The notes: generated by a model not told the origin, from the letters alone. A stretch of DNA of 64,000 bases from Listeria seeligeri serovar 1/2b str. SLCC3954 (GCF_000027145.1 NC_013891.1:1-64000), one strand, 5' to 3'; positions 1 through 12,806 are shown, counted from the stretch's first letter. Numbers and translations are program-made.

Positions 1-44
1 TAATTAAATCTAACAATTTCGTTACAGTTTTCTTTACACACAAG

Positions 45-274
45 TTATACACAAGTTAACTGGCTGTGGACAACCGTTTTTAACATCTGGACAGTTTTGT
101 GGATAAATTTGGTAAGTCCTTGCTATCAGAGTGATTTTCTGATATTATAATTCCTGTCGAATAGAAATATAGCTGGGGAAAAATAAAGTTATCCACAATA
201 CATTTTCACTTTGTGGATAATTTTTTAACAGTGTTTGGATAACCTTATCCACGGCTTTTTCTATCTGTGGATAA
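45..274. other. oriC: oriC upstream DnaA-box cluster (incA-like half)
   Basis: DnaA boxes close to TTATCCACA are visible at 45-53 (TTATACACA, +), 65-73 (-, one mismatch), 98-106 (-), 189-197 (+), 212-220 (-), 245-253 (TTATCCACG, +) and 266-274 (-). The cluster precedes dnaA and overlaps its promoter, as in other Firmicutes with a bipartite origin, so it probably also serves dnaA autoregulation (inference). The second cluster lies between dnaA and dnaN. Confidence 0.9.
120..151 (+). promoter_or_regulatory. dnaA promoter (predicted sigma-A)
   Basis: TTGCTA (120-125), a 17-nt spacer and TATTAT (143-148). An overlapping TATAAT lies at 146-151. It is flanked on both sides by DnaA boxes, which fits repression of dnaA by its own product. 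Confidence 0.55.
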
Positions 275-318
275 CTTTAGATCATCCATTTACATTACAT
301 AACAAAGGGGGGTTACTA

Positions 319-1674
319 GTGCAATCAATTGAAGACATCTGGCAGGAAACACTGCAAATTGTCAAAAAAAATATGAGTAAACCTAGTTACGATACATGGA
401 TGAAGTCAACAACAGCTCATTCATTAGAAGGTAACACGTTTATTATTTCAGCGCCCAATAATTTTGTTCGCGATTGGTTAGAGAAAAGCTACACGCAATT
501 TATCGCTAACATTTTGCAAGAAATAACAGGTCGCTTATTTGATGTCCGCTTTATTGATGGCGAGCAGGAAGAGAATTTTGAATACACCGTGATAAAACCG
601 AGTCCAGCACTTGATGAAGATGGTATCGAAATTGGCAAACATATGCTTAATCCGCGTTATGTTTTTGATACTTTTGTCATTGGTTCTGGTAATAGATTTG
701 CGCATGCAGCATCACTTGCAGTAGCCGAAGCACCAGCGAAAGCGTATAATCCTCTCTTCATATATGGAGGAGTTGGCCTTGGAAAAACACATTTAATGCA
801 TGCAGTTGGCCATTACGTTCAACAACATAAAGATAATGCCAAAGTAATGTACCTTTCTAGTGAAAAATTCACCAATGAATTTATTAGCTCCATTCGAGAT
901 AATAAAACCGAAGAATTCCGCACAAAATATCGTAATGTGGACGTTTTACTTATTGATGATATTCAATTTTTAGCTGGTAAAGAAGGAACACAAGAAGAAT
1001 TTTTCCATACTTTTAACACACTTTATGATGAACAAAAACAAATTATTATCTCAAGTGACCGGCCACCAAAAGAAATCCCAACACTTGAAGATAGGCTTAG
1101 ATCTCGCTTTGAATGGGGGCTAATAACCGATATTACACCTCCAGATTTAGAAACGCGGATTGCCATTTTACGTAAAAAAGCAAAAGCAGACGGTCTGGAT
1201 ATTCCAAATGAAGTCATGCTTTATATTGCAAACCAAATTGATTCTAACATTCGCGAATTAGAAGGAGCACTCATCCGAGTAGTCGCTTATTCTTCCCTCG
1301 TAAATAAAGATATTACAGCTGGTCTTGCCGCAGAAGCACTGAAAGATATCATCCCCTCTTCTAAATCACAAGTTATTACAATTAGTGGTATTCAAGAAAC
1401 AGTGGGAGAATATTTCCACGTACGTTTAGAAGATTTTAAAGCAAAAAAACGGACGAAAAGTATCGCTTTCCCGCGCCAAATTGCTATGTATCTTTCAAGA
1501 GAGCTTACAGACGCCTCATTACCAAAAATCGGTGATGAATTTGGTGGGCGCGATCATACAACTGTCATCCATGCACACGAAAAAATATCACAACTACTAA
1601 AAACCGACCAAGTGTTGAAAAATGACCTTGCTGAAATTGAAAAAAATTTAAGAAAAGCACAAAATATGTTTTAA
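319..1674 (+). CDS. dnaA: Chromosomal replication initiator DnaA
   Basis: DnaA is the AAA+ ATPase that binds DnaA boxes, melts oriC and loads the replicative helicase. The GTG at 319 is chosen because a strong Shine-Dalgarno (AAAGGGGGG, 304-312) precedes it, and the product is then 451 aa (MQSIEDIW...), the usual length. An in-frame ATG at 235 would add 28 residues made from DnaA-box DNA and is unlikely. Walker A GGVGLGKT lies at residues 150-157 and Walker B LLIDDI around 213-218. The C-terminal domain IV has the DnaA signature [15 protein letters not shown]. Domain I (residues 1-85) is the helicase/regulator-binding module. The gene is first in the dnaA-dnaN pair, is flanked by DnaA boxes on both sides, and shows no oddities. 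Confidence 0.98.
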   Translation: MQSIEDIWQETLQIVKKNMSKPSYDTWMKSTTAHSLEGNTFIISAPNNFVRDWLEKSYTQFIANILQEITGRLFDVRFIDGEQEENFEYTVIKPSPALDEDGIEIGKHMLNPRYVFDTFVIGSGNRFAHAASLAVAEAPAKAYNPLFIYGGVGLGKTHLMHAVGHYVQQHKDNAKVMYLSSEKFTNEFISSIRDNKTEEFRTKYRNVDVLLIDDIQFLAGKEGTQEEFFHTFNTLYDEQKQIIISSDRPPKEIPTLEDRLRSRFEWGLITDITPPDLETRIAILRKKAKADGLDIPNEVMLYIANQIDSNIRELEGALIRVVAYSSLVNKDITAGLAAEALKDIIPSSKSQVITISGIQETVGEYFHVRLEDFKAKKRTKSIAFPRQIAMYLSRELTDASLPKIGDEFGGRDHTTVIHAHEKISQLLKTDQVLKNDLAEIEKNLRKAQNMF

Positions 1675-1830
1675 TAGACCTGTGTACAATGTGGATAACT
1701 GAAACATACTTACCCACAAGTTATCAACATGTGGAAAACTTTATGTCGCAGGGCTTAGAACCTACTTATCCACAAATCCACAGCGCCTATTACTATTACT
1801 ACGATTTTTTATTAATTAATTAAAGGTTTT
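1675..1830. other. oriC: oriC core: DnaA boxes and unwinding element between dnaA and dnaN
   Basis: DnaA-box-like 9-mers occur at 1690-1698 (TGTGGATAA, -), 1710-1718 (TTACCCACA), 1721-1729 (TTATCAACA), 1730-1738 (-), 1766-1774 (TTATCCACA) and 1774-1782 (AAATCCACA). The last pair is followed by a short GC cluster (1783-1787), then CTATTACTATTACTA from 1787, then an AT-rich stretch to about 1825. This box-GC-triplet-AT order is that of the B. subtilis DnaA-trio and DNA unwinding element. Strand opening most likely starts here. Confidence 0.85.
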
Positions 1831-1868
1831 TGAGGCTTTACAAAATATATATAAAACGGGGGATACTC

Positions 1869-3014
1869 ATGAAATTTGTTATTGAGCGTGATCGTCTTGT
1901 CCAAGCAGTAAATGAAGTTACTCGTGCCATCTCTGCAAGAACAACGATTCCAATTCTAACGGGGATAAAAATAGTCGTAAATGATGAAGGTGTTACATTA
2001 ACTGGTAGTGATTCCGATATTTCCATTGAAGCATTTATTCCATTAATCGAAAATGATGAAGTAATTGTTGAAGTAGAAAGTTTTGGTGGTATCGTTCTTC
2101 AATCCAAATATTTTGGCGATATTGTTCGTCGTTTACCTGAAGAAAATGTGGAAATTGAAGTAACTACTAATTATCAAACTAACATCAGTTCTGGCCAAGC
2201 TTCATTTACACTGAATGGTCTTGATCCAATGGAATATCCTAAATTACCAGAAGTTACAGATGGTAAAAACATCAAAATTCCAATTAATGTACTTAAAAAT
2301 ATTATTAGACAAACTGTTTTTGCGGTTTCTGCGATAGAAGTTCGTCCTGTACTTACTGGTGTTAACTGGATTATTAAAGAAAATAAACTTAGTGCAGTTG
2401 CAACGGATAGTCACCGCCTTGCATTACGCGAAATTCCACTTGAAACAGACATTGATGAGGAATATAACATTGTTATTCCAGGAAAAAGCTTAGCAGAACT
2501 AAATAAAATTTTAGATGATGCAAGTGAATCCATCGAAATGACGCTAGCTAACAATCAAATTCTTTTTAAATTAAAAGATTTGTTATTCTATTCGCGTTTG
2601 CTTGAAGGTAGTTATCCTGATACATCGCGTTTAATTCCTACTGATACTAAATCAGAATTAGTCATTAATTCTAGAGCATTTTTACAAGCAATTGATCGTG
2701 CATCCCTACTCGCACGCGAAAATCGTAATAATGTTATCAAATTAATCACACTTGATAATGGTCAAGTGGAGGTTTCTTCTAACTCTCCTGAAGTTGGGAA
2801 TGTTTCTGAAAATGTTTTCAGTCAAAGTTTTACAGGAGAAGAAGTCAAAATATCATTTAACGGTAAATATATGATGGACGCGCTACGTGCTTTTGAAGGT
2901 GATGATATTCAAATTTCCTTCTCGGGTACAATGAGACCATTCGTACTTCGACCAAAAGATGCAACAAATCCAAATGAAATTTTACAATTAATCACGCCTG
3001 TTAGAACTTACTAA
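1869..3014 (+). CDS. dnaN: DNA polymerase III beta subunit (sliding clamp)
   Basis: This is the ring-shaped processivity clamp that tethers DNA polymerase III and many repair proteins to DNA. The ATG at 1869 (MKFVIERDRLVQ) follows the Shine-Dalgarno AACGGGGGA and gives 381 aa, standard for Listeria. An in-frame upstream ATG at 1830 lacks a ribosome-binding site. The protein has the three-fold repeated clamp domain (about residues 1-128, 129-250 and 251-381) and ends LQLITPVRTY, the usual C-terminal type for the partner-binding cleft. It lies directly after oriC and is followed by an intrinsic terminator at 3030. Confidence 0.97.
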   Translation: MKFVIERDRLVQAVNEVTRAISARTTIPILTGIKIVVNDEGVTLTGSDSDISIEAFIPLIENDEVIVEVESFGGIVLQSKYFGDIVRRLPEENVEIEVTTNYQTNISSGQASFTLNGLDPMEYPKLPEVTDGKNIKIPINVLKNIIRQTVFAVSAIEVRPVLTGVNWIIKENKLSAVATDSHRLALREIPLETDIDEEYNIVIPGKSLAELNKILDDASESIEMTLANNQILFKLKDLLFYSRLLEGSYPDTSRLIPTDTKSELVINSRAFLQAIDRASLLARENRNNVIKLITLDNGQVEVSSNSPEVGNVSENVFSQSFTGEEVKISFNGKYMMDALRAFEGDDIQISFSGTMRPFVLRPKDATNPNEILQLITPVRTY

Positions 3015-3029
3015 TTTTAACAAAAAGTA

Positions 3030-3062
3030 AATCCGTCTTGGTTTAAGGCGGATTATTTTTTG
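3030..3062 (+). terminator. Rho-independent terminator after dnaN
   Basis: The stem AATCCGTCTT (3030-3039) pairs with AAGGCGGATT (3045-3054) with one wobble pair, followed by a T-rich tract. Confidence 0.85.
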
Positions 3063-3120
3063 TTATAGTACAGTTTTTGAATAGAAATGTATATTTATGC
3101 AAACGGAGGTACTTCTTAGC

Positions 3121-4464
3121 ATGATGAAAGATATGACAACAGGCAATCCAACAAAATTAATTTTTTTATTTGCGATGCCGATGTTGATTGGAAACTTATT
3201 TCAGCAATTTTATACAATGATTGATGCTGTTATTGTCGGAAAATTTGTAAGTGTAGATGCACTTGCAGCTGTTGGAGCGACAAATTCGGTTAATTTTTTC
3301 ATGGTTTCTTTAATTATTGGGCTTATGAGCGGTATTTCCGTTGTAGTTGCACAATATTTTGGTTTTAAAGATTATAATCGTTTAAAAGATGTTATTGCTA
3401 CTGCAACGTATGCGGTGGTTTTTTCGGCGATTATTTTGACAGTTGCGGGAGTACTTTTAGCTAAGCCACTCCTTATTTTACTTAGAACACCAGCAAATAT
3501 TTTGGATGATTCTTCTATATTTTTGACCACCCTATTTATCGGTATTTTACCAATGAGTTTATATAACGGAATGGCGGCAATTCTTCGGGCACTAGGAAAT
3601 TCGATTACTCCATTACTTTTTTTGATATTATCTTCTTTACTAAATATTGCGCTTGATTTTTTATTTGTAGTTCATATGAATATGGGCGTTCGCGGGGCTG
3701 CTATTGCTACTGTGTTATCTCAATCAGTTGCGGCGGTTTTAGTCATTTTTTATGCTTATCGACATGTGCCGTTTATGAGAATAGAACGAGCAAAATTCAA
3801 GCTTTCTCCCCCATTATTAAAAGAAATGATTCGAATTGGACTTCCTTCTGGTTTACAAGGATCATTCATTTCTATCGGTAATATGGCGCTTCAAAGTTTA
3901 ATTAATGGTTTTGGGTCTTCTGTTGTAGCAGCTTATACGGCAGCTAGTCGAATTGACTCACTTACATATCAACCAGGAATAGCTTTTGGAGCAGCATCCT
4001 CTACATTTGCAGGACAAAACATTGGTGCTGGAAAAATGGAGCGGGTTCGTGAAGGTTTTTGGTCAGGCATTAAAGTCGTAACGGTTATTAGTATTGGTAT
4101 TACAATTTTAGTTCAACTTTTTGCACGGCAGTTTTTATTACTATTTGTTGATGGTAGTGAGACAGAAGTCATTGATATTGGGGTTAGCTATTTACTTATT
4201 GTGTCGCTCTTTTATGTCGTTGTAGGGGTTTTATTTGTTGTGCGGGAAACGTTGCGCGGGACTGGAGATGCGATGGTCCCTTTAGCAATGGGGATTTTTG
4301 AGCTAGTTTCTAGACTTGTGATTGGCTTTGTATTGTCGATTTATATTGGTTACATCGGACTTTGGTGGGCTACTCCTGTTGCGTGGATTACAGCAACAAT
4401 GCTTGGTGTTTGGAGATATAAATCAGGAGCATGGAAGAAAAAAGCTGTTATTCGGCGAAAATAA
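3121..4464 (+). CDS. MATE-family multidrug efflux transporter
   Basis: An integral membrane protein of 447 aa with about twelve hydrophobic segments in two homologous halves, the layout of the MATE (NorM/DinF-type) cation/drug antiporters. The N-terminus MMKDMTTGNPTK leading into a first helix with QFYTMIDAVIVGKF is typical of MatE proteins. The ATG at 3121 is preferred over an in-frame ATG at 3097 because the GGAGG (3105-3109) lies before it. It stands between the terminator after dnaN and yaaA, and is transcribed co-directionally with replication. The substrate cannot be told from sequence. Confidence 0.9.
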   Translation: MMKDMTTGNPTKLIFLFAMPMLIGNLFQQFYTMIDAVIVGKFVSVDALAAVGATNSVNFFMVSLIIGLMSGISVVVAQYFGFKDYNRLKDVIATATYAVVFSAIILTVAGVLLAKPLLILLRTPANILDDSSIFLTTLFIGILPMSLYNGMAAILRALGNSITPLLFLILSSLLNIALDFLFVVHMNMGVRGAAIATVLSQSVAAVLVIFYAYRHVPFMRIERAKFKLSPPLLKEMIRIGLPSGLQGSFISIGNMALQSLINGFGSSVVAAYTAASRIDSLTYQPGIAFGAASSTFAGQNIGAGKMERVREGFWSGIKVVTVISIGITILVQLFARQFLLLFVDGSETEVIDIGVSYLLIVSLFYVVVGVLFVVRETLRGTGDAMVPLAMGIFELVSRLVIGFVLSIYIGYIGLWWATPVAWITATMLGVWRYKSGAWKKKAVIRRK

Positions 4465-4644
4465 GCTATTAAATCTAAAAAACGCCTCAGAAGCTCATAT
4501 TTTATTTTTTTTAATAAATAATATCCCCCTATTAGTTTTGCTAAAAAAAGCTGAAAAACGAATATATGAAAATATTCTTTGTATTATTGGCAAAACTTTA
4601 GTAAAATAGAAGGTAGTGATAATAAAAGATTGGGCGTGAAATTT

Positions 4645-4866
4645 TTGGCTGAAACAGTAAAGATAAATAGCGAGTTCGTAACGCTTGGTCAACTTTTGCA
4701 AATGATTGATGTAGTTTCAACAGGTGGGATGGCGAAAGCGTACCTTAGTGAAAATACAATTTATGTCAATGGAGAGCAAGATAATCGCCGGGGGAAAAAG
4801 CTTCGTAATGGCGATGTAGTCCTTGTTCCTGGTATTGGCAAAGTGAAAATTGAACAAGGGAAATAG
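4645..4866 (+). CDS. yaaA: S4-domain RNA-binding protein YaaA
   Basis: A small (about 73 aa) S4-like RNA-binding protein found between dnaN and recF in most Bacilli. The core ITLGQ-type segment (VTLGQLLQMIDVVSTGGMAK) and VNGEQDNRRGKKL match the S4 fold. Its role is probably in ribosome or RNA metabolism but is not established. The start is uncertain: TTG at 4645 (MAETVKI...) aligns best with relatives, GTG at 4636 and ATG at 4579 are also in frame, and no clear Shine-Dalgarno is seen. It is followed by recF after only 3 nt, so the two are probably coupled. Confidence 0.88.
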   Translation: MAETVKINSEFVTLGQLLQMIDVVSTGGMAKAYLSENTIYVNGEQDNRRGKKLRNGDVVLVPGIGKVKIEQGK

Positions 4867-4869
4867 CAG

Positions 4870-5982
4870 ATGCATTTAGAAAGTATTGTTTTAAGGAATT
4901 TCCGAAATTATGAAAACTTAGAACTTGAATTTTCCCCATCTGTAAATGTTTTTCTTGGAGAGAATGCACAAGGTAAAACCAACCTTTTAGAGGCTGTGTT
5001 AATGTTAGCTCTTGCCAAATCCCACCGGACAACTAATGATAAAGACTTCATTATGTGGGAAAAAGAAGAAGCTAAGATGGAAGGTCGAATAGAGAAGCGC
5101 GGACAAACAGTGCCTCTAGAGCTAACCATCACTCAAAAAGGCAAACGAGCAAAAGTAAATCATTTGGAACAAAAGAAACTTAGTCAATATGTTGGCAACT
5201 TAAACGTGGTTATTTTTGCTCCAGAAGATTTATCTCTTGTAAAAGGCGCTCCAGGAATTAGACGACGTTTTTTGAATATGGAAATAGGACAAATGCAGCC
5301 GATTTATTTGCATAATTTAAGTGAATATCAGCGGATTTTGCAACAACGGAATCATTATTTGAAAATGTTGCAAATGAAACGTAAAGTAGATCCGCTTTTG
5401 CTCGATATTTTGACAGAACAATTTGCGGATGTTGCCATTAATTTAACAAAAAGACGAGCAGATTTCATTCAAAAATTAGAAGCTTATGCGGCACCTATTC
5501 ATAGTCAAATTTCGCGTGGATTAGAAACACTTAAAATCGAGTATAAAGCCTCCGTAACGCTAGCTGGGGATGACCCAGAAGTATGGAAAGCAGACTTACT
5601 CCAGAAAATGGAATCAATCAAACAAAGAGAAATCGACCGTGGAGTCACACTTATTGGGCCACATCGGGATGATTCTCTGTTTTATATTAATGGGCAAAAT
5701 GTACAGGATTTTGGTTCACAGGGACAACAACGCACAACGGCTCTTTCTGTAAAATTAGCAGAAATTGACCTTATTCATGAAGAAACGGGCGAATATCCAG
5801 TCCTGCTGCTTGATGACGTGCTAAGTGAGTTAGATGATTATCGTCAATCGCATTTACTTGGAGCTATTGAAGGAAAAGTACAAACGTTTGTAACAACAAC
5901 AAGTACGAGCGGAATCGACCATAATACGCTCAAACAAGCAACAACTTTTTATGTAGAAAAAGGTACAGTAAAAAAATCCTAA
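4870..5982 (+). CDS. recF: DNA replication/repair protein RecF
   Basis: A 370-aa SMC-like ATPase of the RecFOR pathway that loads RecA at gapped DNA. The Walker [14 protein letters not shown] lies at about residues 30-42, the ABC-type signature and Walker [12 protein letters not shown] lie near the C-terminus, and the N-terminus is [14 protein letters not shown]. It starts 3 nt after yaaA, in the standard dnaN-yaaA-recF-gyrB order. Nothing is unusual. Confidence 0.97.
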   Translation: MHLESIVLRNFRNYENLELEFSPSVNVFLGENAQGKTNLLEAVLMLALAKSHRTTNDKDFIMWEKEEAKMEGRIEKRGQTVPLELTITQKGKRAKVNHLEQKKLSQYVGNLNVVIFAPEDLSLVKGAPGIRRRFLNMEIGQMQPIYLHNLSEYQRILQQRNHYLKMLQMKRKVDPLLLDILTEQFADVAINLTKRRADFIQKLEAYAAPIHSQISRGLETLKIEYKASVTLAGDDPEVWKADLLQKMESIKQREIDRGVTLIGPHRDDSLFYINGQNVQDFGSQGQQRTTALSVKLAEIDLIHEETGEYPVLLLDDVLSELDDYRQSHLLGAIEGKVQTFVTTTSTSGIDHNTLKQATTFYVEKGTVKKS

Positions 5983-6004
5983 CATAGGTTAATATATTTG
6001 ATGA

Positions 6005-7969
<1,965 letters not shown>

Positions 7970-7974
7970 TAAAT

Positions 7975-7988
7975 ATTTCCCGGGTAAT
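7975..7988. promoter_or_regulatory. Noc-binding-like palindrome (one mismatch)
   Basis: ATTTCCCGGGTAAT differs at one position from the B. subtilis Noc-binding sequence ATTTCCCGGGAAAT. It lies in the gyrB-gyrA gap. Two exact copies occur at 13535 and 32667. Confidence 0.5.
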
Positions 7989-8064
7989 AAATTTAGTTAT
8001 TGATCGTTTTTAAAAGGTTTGAACTAGCTTCAGCCTTACTTTTGAAAGGGAGGTTTCTCTAACA

Positions 8065-10590
8065 ATGGCAGAAACACCAAATCAACGAATAACAGAGATA
8101 AACTTAAATAAAGAAATGCGGACATCATTCTTAGATTACGCGATGAGTGTAATTGTTGCCCGCGCCCTACCAGATGTTCGTGACGGATTAAAACCAGTTC
8201 ACCGTCGTATTTTATATGCGATGAATGATCTTGGGATGACATCGGATAAAGCGTATAAGAAATCAGCTCGTATTGTTGGGGAAGTTATTGGTAAGTATCA
8301 CCCCCACGGCGATACAGCAGTTTATTTTACAATGGTACGGATGGCGCAAGATTTTAGTTATCGTAATATGCTGGTTGACGGACATGGTAACTTTGGTTCG
8401 GTCGATGGCGATATGGCGGCAGCGATGCGTTATACAGAAGCAAGGATGTCTAAAATTTCGATGGAGCTACTTCGTGACATCAATAAAGATACAATTGATT
8501 ATGCAGATAACTATGATGGTTCAGAGCGTGAGCCAGTCATTTTACCAGCGCGTTTCCCTAACTTACTTGTCAATGGTTCGTCAGGGATTGCGGTTGGTAT
8601 GGCGACAAACATTCCTACTCATCATCTTGGTGAAGTAATTGATGGTGTTTTGGCACTTAGTAATGATCCGGATATTAGCATTCGCGAATTAATGGAGTAT
8701 ATTCCAGGACCTGATTTCCCAACAGCTGGGATGATTATGGGTCGTAGCGGAATTCGTCGTGCTTATGAAAGCGGACGTGGCTCCATTACCGTTCGTGGTC
8801 GTGTGGATATTGAAGAAAAGAAAAATGGTAAAGAAACAATTGTTATTACAGAAATTCCCTATCAAGTAAATAAAGCGCGTCTAGTTGAACGTATCGCAGA
8901 ACTTGCTCGCGAGAAGAAAATTGATGGGATTACTTCTTTAAATGATGAGTCTGACCGTTCCGGAATGCGTATTGTTATTGAAGTTCGTCGTGATATTAGT
9001 GCTAGTGTTATTGTGAATAATTTATTCAAAATGACTGCACTACAAACAACTTTTGGTATTAATATGCTAGCACTTGTAGACAATCATCCAAAAGTACTTA
9101 ATTTAAAAGAAATTCTTTATTATTATTTAGAACATCAAAAAGTAGTTATTCGTCGCCGGACTGAGTTTGAACTTCGTAAAGCAGAAGCGCGTGCTCATAT
9201 CTTGGAAGGTTTACGAATCGCACTGGATAACATTGATGCGATTATTAAATTAATTCGTGGATCAAAAACATCTGATGTTGCAAAAGAAGGCTTGATGACG
9301 CAATTTAATCTTTCTGACAAACAAGCTCAAGCGATTTTAGATATGCGTTTGCAACGTTTAACAGGTTTGGAACGCGAAAAAATTGAAGAAGAATATCAAA
9401 ACTTAGTAGCATTAATTAACGATTTAAAAGCTATTTTAGCTGATGATGAACGTATTCTTGAAATCATTCGTGAAGAATTAGAAGAAATCAAAGTTAAATA
9501 TGCGGATAAACGTCGTACAGAAATTTTAGCTGGTGATTTAGTTAGCCTGGAAGATGAAGATTTAATTCCTGAAGAAGAAGTAGCAATTACTTTGACTAAA
9601 CGTGGCTATATCAAACGTTTACCACTATCAACTTATCGCAGTCAACGTCGTGGTGGTCGTGGTATTCAAGGCATGTCTACTCATGAGGATGATTTTGTAG
9701 AACACCTTGTAGCGACAAGCACGCATGATACACTACTATTCTTTACAAATACTGGGAAAGTTTACCGTTCGAAAGGTTATGAAGTACCTGAATACGGACG
9801 TACAGCGAAAGGTATTCCAATCATTAACTTACTTGGTATCGAAAGCCAAGAGCAAGTGAATGCTGTGATTAACCTATCTGAATTCACTGATGATAACTAT
9901 CTATTCTTCACAACCAAACATGGTGTTGTGAAACGTACGACGCTTTCTCAATTTGCAAAAATTCGTCAAAGCGGTCTGCGGGCTGTAGAACTTCGTGAAA
10001 ATGATGAACTGATTTCTGTGCAAATGACTGATGGCAATAAAAACATGATTATCGCAACGAAACATGGGCAATCAATCTATTTCCCAGAAGCAAATATTCG
10101 CGTAATGGGTCGAACAGCTGCCGGCGTTCGTGGTATCAGACTGCGTGAAGGCGATGAAGTTATCGGTATGGAAGTACTAGAAGATGATGAAAAAGTGTTA
10201 GTTGTAACAGAAAAAGGTTACGGAAAACAAACACCAGCTTCTCAGTATCCGCTTCGTAATCGTGGTGGTATGGGGGTTAAAACCGTTACTATCACAGAGA
10301 AAAATGGAAATCTTGTAGCTATGAAAACTGTTACAGGCGAAGAAGATTTAATGCTAATGACAGTAAGTGGCGTATTAATTCGTTTCGAAATTGATACCGT
10401 ATCACAAACTGGACGTAGCGCAATGGGTGTCAAACTAATTCGTCTTGATGAAGATGAAAAAGTAGCCACTGTAGCGAAAGTTCCAAAAGAAGAAGACATA
10501 GAGCTTGAAGAAGAAATCGACGAAACTCTTATCACACAAGTACCTGATGAAAGTTTTGAAGATGCTCCTGGAAGTGACATAGAAGAATAA
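8065..10590 (+). CDS. gyrA: DNA gyrase subunit A
   Basis: The DNA-breaking/rejoining subunit of gyrase (841 aa). The catalytic tyrosine is Y123 in AAMRYTEAR. The quinolone-resistance-determining region reads [11 protein letters not shown], so residue 84 is Thr and 88 is Phe instead of the usual Ser and Asp/Glu; this pair is known from Listeria and has been linked to intrinsic nalidixic-acid resistance. Six beta-pinwheel repeats fill the C-terminal third, including the GyrA-box QRRGGRG, and an acidic tail follows. The Shine-Dalgarno GGGAGG lies at 8049-8054. A strong terminator follows. Confidence 0.98.
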   Translation: MAETPNQRITEINLNKEMRTSFLDYAMSVIVARALPDVRDGLKPVHRRILYAMNDLGMTSDKAYKKSARIVGEVIGKYHPHGDTAVYFTMVRMAQDFSYRNMLVDGHGNFGSVDGDMAAAMRYTEARMSKISMELLRDINKDTIDYADNYDGSEREPVILPARFPNLLVNGSSGIAVGMATNIPTHHLGEVIDGVLALSNDPDISIRELMEYIPGPDFPTAGMIMGRSGIRRAYESGRGSITVRGRVDIEEKKNGKETIVITEIPYQVNKARLVERIAELAREKKIDGITSLNDESDRSGMRIVIEVRRDISASVIVNNLFKMTALQTTFGINMLALVDNHPKVLNLKEILYYYLEHQKVVIRRRTEFELRKAEARAHILEGLRIALDNIDAIIKLIRGSKTSDVAKEGLMTQFNLSDKQAQAILDMRLQRLTGLEREKIEEEYQNLVALINDLKAILADDERILEIIREELEEIKVKYADKRRTEILAGDLVSLEDEDLIPEEEVAITLTKRGYIKRLPLSTYRSQRRGGRGIQGMSTHEDDFVEHLVATSTHDTLLFFTNTGKVYRSKGYEVPEYGRTAKGIPIINLLGIESQEQVNAVINLSEFTDDNYLFFTTKHGVVKRTTLSQFAKIRQSGLRAVELRENDELISVQMTDGNKNMIIATKHGQSIYFPEANIRVMGRTAAGVRGIRLREGDEVIGMEVLEDDEKVLVVTEKGYGKQTPASQYPLRNRGGMGVKTVTITEKNGNLVAMKTVTGEEDLMLMTVSGVLIRFEIDTVSQTGRSAMGVKLIRLDEDEKVATVAKVPKEEDIELEEEIDETLITQVPDESFEDAPGSDIEE

Positions 10591-10594
10591 ATTT

Positions 10595-10637
10595 AAAGCT
10601 GGAAAACCACTCTGTAAGATGGTTTTCCAGCTTTTTT
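10595..10637 (+). terminator. Rho-independent terminator after gyrA
   Basis: The stem AAGCTGGAAAACCA (10596-10609) pairs with TGGTTTTCCAGCTT (10620-10633), followed by a run of T. Confidence 0.95.
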
Positions 10638-10714
10638 AGTAGTAAAAAGCGCAATTTAAAGATAAATTATGTATAATATCTTTAATACGTCTAAAAAGGG
10701 AAGAGTTGTAACTT

Positions 10715-12229
10715 ATGCGCAAACTGATTCAATTTCTTGTTATCGTAGTGGTTTTAACTTTAGTGGAATATCTTTTAATTACGCAAGCAGCTACGTTATT
10801 TTTAATTTCGAGTTTAATTATTCAATTGTGTGGGGTCGTTATTGCCATTAGATTGTTACTATTTGACCAACGAAATACTAGCTCAAAAGTCGCTTGGATA
10901 GCGGTTATTTTTGTGGTGCCAGTACTTGGAACAATTAGTTATTTAGTATTTGGTCGAAACCCTGCCACAAGAAGATTCACTACAGCTCAAGTAATAGAAA
11001 AAGAAAAACTAATTGAAGCCATTCATGCAATTCCAAATAACACGCATGAAAAATTACCACGACTTTCAAAAAGAATTGCACATTTAACATCTATAGAGCC
11101 AATTAAGGGCAACAAAATCGAAGTCCTAACAAATGGTGAAGAAACGTTCCCAGTGCTCTTAGATGGGCTAAGAAAGGCTGAAAACCATATTCACATCCAA
11201 TACTATATTTTTAAAACGGATGAAATTTCCACTGAGATTCGTGATATTCTGGTAGAAAGAGCAAAAGCCGGAGTAGAAGTTCGATTTATGTTTGATGGAC
11301 TAGGTTCAAGTAAATTGAAAAAAGATTTTTTGAAGCCTTTAACAGATGCTGGTGTAGAGATTCATGCCTTTGATCCAATTACCTCCCCGTGGATAGTTCG
11401 CACAGCAAATTTAAGAAATCACCGCAAAATTGTTGTTATTGATGGACAAATTGGCTTTACTGGTGGACTTAATATTGGAGAAGAATATCGTTCTAACACC
11501 CCTGATTTTCGTGTTTGGCGCGATACCCATCTTAAAATCACTGGACAAGCAGTTATTGAATTGCAAGAGTCTTTCTTAAATGACTGGATTTACATGGAGA
11601 ACAGAAAAGGTGCGGCAGATAAATTTATAAACGAAGCTGGATTAAAACAATATTTTTCACCTGTAGATATGGGTGATGAGTGGGCTCAAGTGATTTACGG
11701 TGGTCCTTATGACAAAGAAAAATGGGTTCGCGATTCCATGCTTGATTTAATTGACTCTGCAAAAGAATCAGTTTGGATAGTATCTCCTTATTTTGTGCCA
11801 GACGAGGAAGCTCTTGCGGTTATTCGCCGAGTAGCGATGAGTGGCATAGATGTTCGAGTAATTATTCCAGGAAAAGGCGACCGCGGGATATCTTTCCACG
11901 GAAGTAATGCTTATGTTAAAACAATGCTTGAAGCAGGAGCAAAAATGTATGCTTATCAAGATGATTCATTTGTTCATGCCAAAGCAATGCTAGTAGACGG
12001 GACTCACGCAGCAGTTGGTACAGCCAATTTTGATGTTCGTAGTTTTAGATTAAATCATGAATTAATGGTTTTTCTATATGACGAAAGTGAGGCATTACGC
12101 CATTTGAAACGTGATTTTAAGAAAGATTTTGAAGATAGTCGACTGTTTACGATGAAAGACATGGAAGAAAAAACAAGAACGACTCGGATAAAAGAAGTAT
12201 TATCCAGTTTATTATCACCAATTTTATAA
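10715..12229 (+). CDS. cls: Cardiolipin synthase
   Basis: A membrane enzyme that condenses two phosphatidylglycerol molecules to cardiolipin and glycerol. The 504-aa protein has two N-terminal transmembrane helices (about residues 5-23 and 28-50) and then two phospholipase-D motifs: HRKIVVIDG with [13 protein letters not shown], and HAKAMLVDG with [12 protein letters not shown]. The spacing of the two HxKxxxxD motifs is that of bacterial Cls. The ATG at 10715 follows AAAAAGGGAAGAG. It is the first gene after the gyrA terminator and is followed by speG after 16 nt, so the two may be cotranscribed. Confidence 0.95.
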   Translation: MRKLIQFLVIVVVLTLVEYLLITQAATLFLISSLIIQLCGVVIAIRLLLFDQRNTSSKVAWIAVIFVVPVLGTISYLVFGRNPATRRFTTAQVIEKEKLIEAIHAIPNNTHEKLPRLSKRIAHLTSIEPIKGNKIEVLTNGEETFPVLLDGLRKAENHIHIQYYIFKTDEISTEIRDILVERAKAGVEVRFMFDGLGSSKLKKDFLKPLTDAGVEIHAFDPITSPWIVRTANLRNHRKIVVIDGQIGFTGGLNIGEEYRSNTPDFRVWRDTHLKITGQAVIELQESFLNDWIYMENRKGAADKFINEAGLKQYFSPVDMGDEWAQVIYGGPYDKEKWVRDSMLDLIDSAKESVWIVSPYFVPDEEALAVIRRVAMSGIDVRVIIPGKGDRGISFHGSNAYVKTMLEAGAKMYAYQDDSFVHAKAMLVDGTHAAVGTANFDVRSFRLNHELMVFLYDESEALRHLKRDFKKDFEDSRLFTMKDMEEKTRTTRIKEVLSSLLSPIL

Positions 12230-12245
12230 TATTAGGAGTGGAAAA

Positions 12246-12764
12246 ATGAGTGGAGATTTAAAACTTAGGCCGCTTGAGCGAGAAGATTTAAAGTTTGTTC
12301 ACCGGTTAAATAATGATGCGAAAATAATGTCTTACTGGTTTGAAGAGCCGTATGAGGCATTTGTCGAACTTCAAGAGTTATATGATAAGCACATTCACGA
12401 TCAATCAGAGCGCCGTTTTATATTAGAGTTAGATGGTCAAATGGTTGGATTAGTCGAGTTGATGGAAATTGATTATATTCACCGAAGAACAGAATTTCAA
12501 ATTATTATTGATCCTAAGTTTCAAGGTCATGGGTACGCGGTATCTGCCACGAAACTTGCGATGAAATATGCTTTTCATGTGTTAAATATGCATAAATTAT
12601 ATTTAGTTGTTGATAAAGTAAATGAAAAAGCAATCCACGTTTATGAAAAAGTTGGTTTTATTCGTGAAGGCGAATTGATTGATGAATTTTTTGTTGATGG
12701 AACCTACCATGATGCGATTAGAATGTGTCTGTTTCAGCATCAATACAAGGAAATGGATATGTAA
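12246..12764 (+). CDS. speG: Spermidine/spermine N-acetyltransferase
   Basis: A GNAT-fold acetyltransferase (172 aa) very like E. coli SpeG along its full length. Shared blocks include [40 protein letters not shown] and the acetyl-CoA loop around PKFQGHGYA. SpeG acetylates polyamines with acetyl-CoA to detoxify an excess. The start follows the Shine-Dalgarno TTAGGAGTGG. It sits between cls and the mevalonate kinases and ends in a hairpin that overlaps the next promoter. Confidence 0.93.
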   Translation: MSGDLKLRPLEREDLKFVHRLNNDAKIMSYWFEEPYEAFVELQELYDKHIHDQSERRFILELDGQMVGLVELMEIDYIHRRTEFQIIIDPKFQGHGYAVSATKLAMKYAFHVLNMHKLYLVVDKVNEKAIHVYEKVGFIREGELIDEFFVDGTYHDAIRMCLFQHQYKEMDM

Positions 12765-12767
12765 ATA

Positions 12768-12806
12768 AATGATTGGCGCTGGAAAAGTTAGTGCCAGTCA
12801 TTGTTT
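12768..12806 (+). terminator. Terminator hairpin after speG, overlapping the mvk promoter
   Basis: AATGATTGGCGCT (12768-12780) pairs with AGTGCCAGTCATT (12790-12802) with two wobbles, followed by TTGTTTT-like DNA. That TTGTTT (12801) is also the -35 box of the next promoter. Confidence 0.7.

Noticed and set aside
4322-4609. 95-aa ORF overlapping the end of the MATE gene
   Set aside because: Alternative frame of the transporter 3' end, no ribosome-binding site, no family resemblance.
10242-10580. 112-aa Ser-rich minus-strand ORF in gyrA
   Set aside because: Mirror frame of the acidic GyrA tail; Ser/Ile richness comes from codon complementarity.
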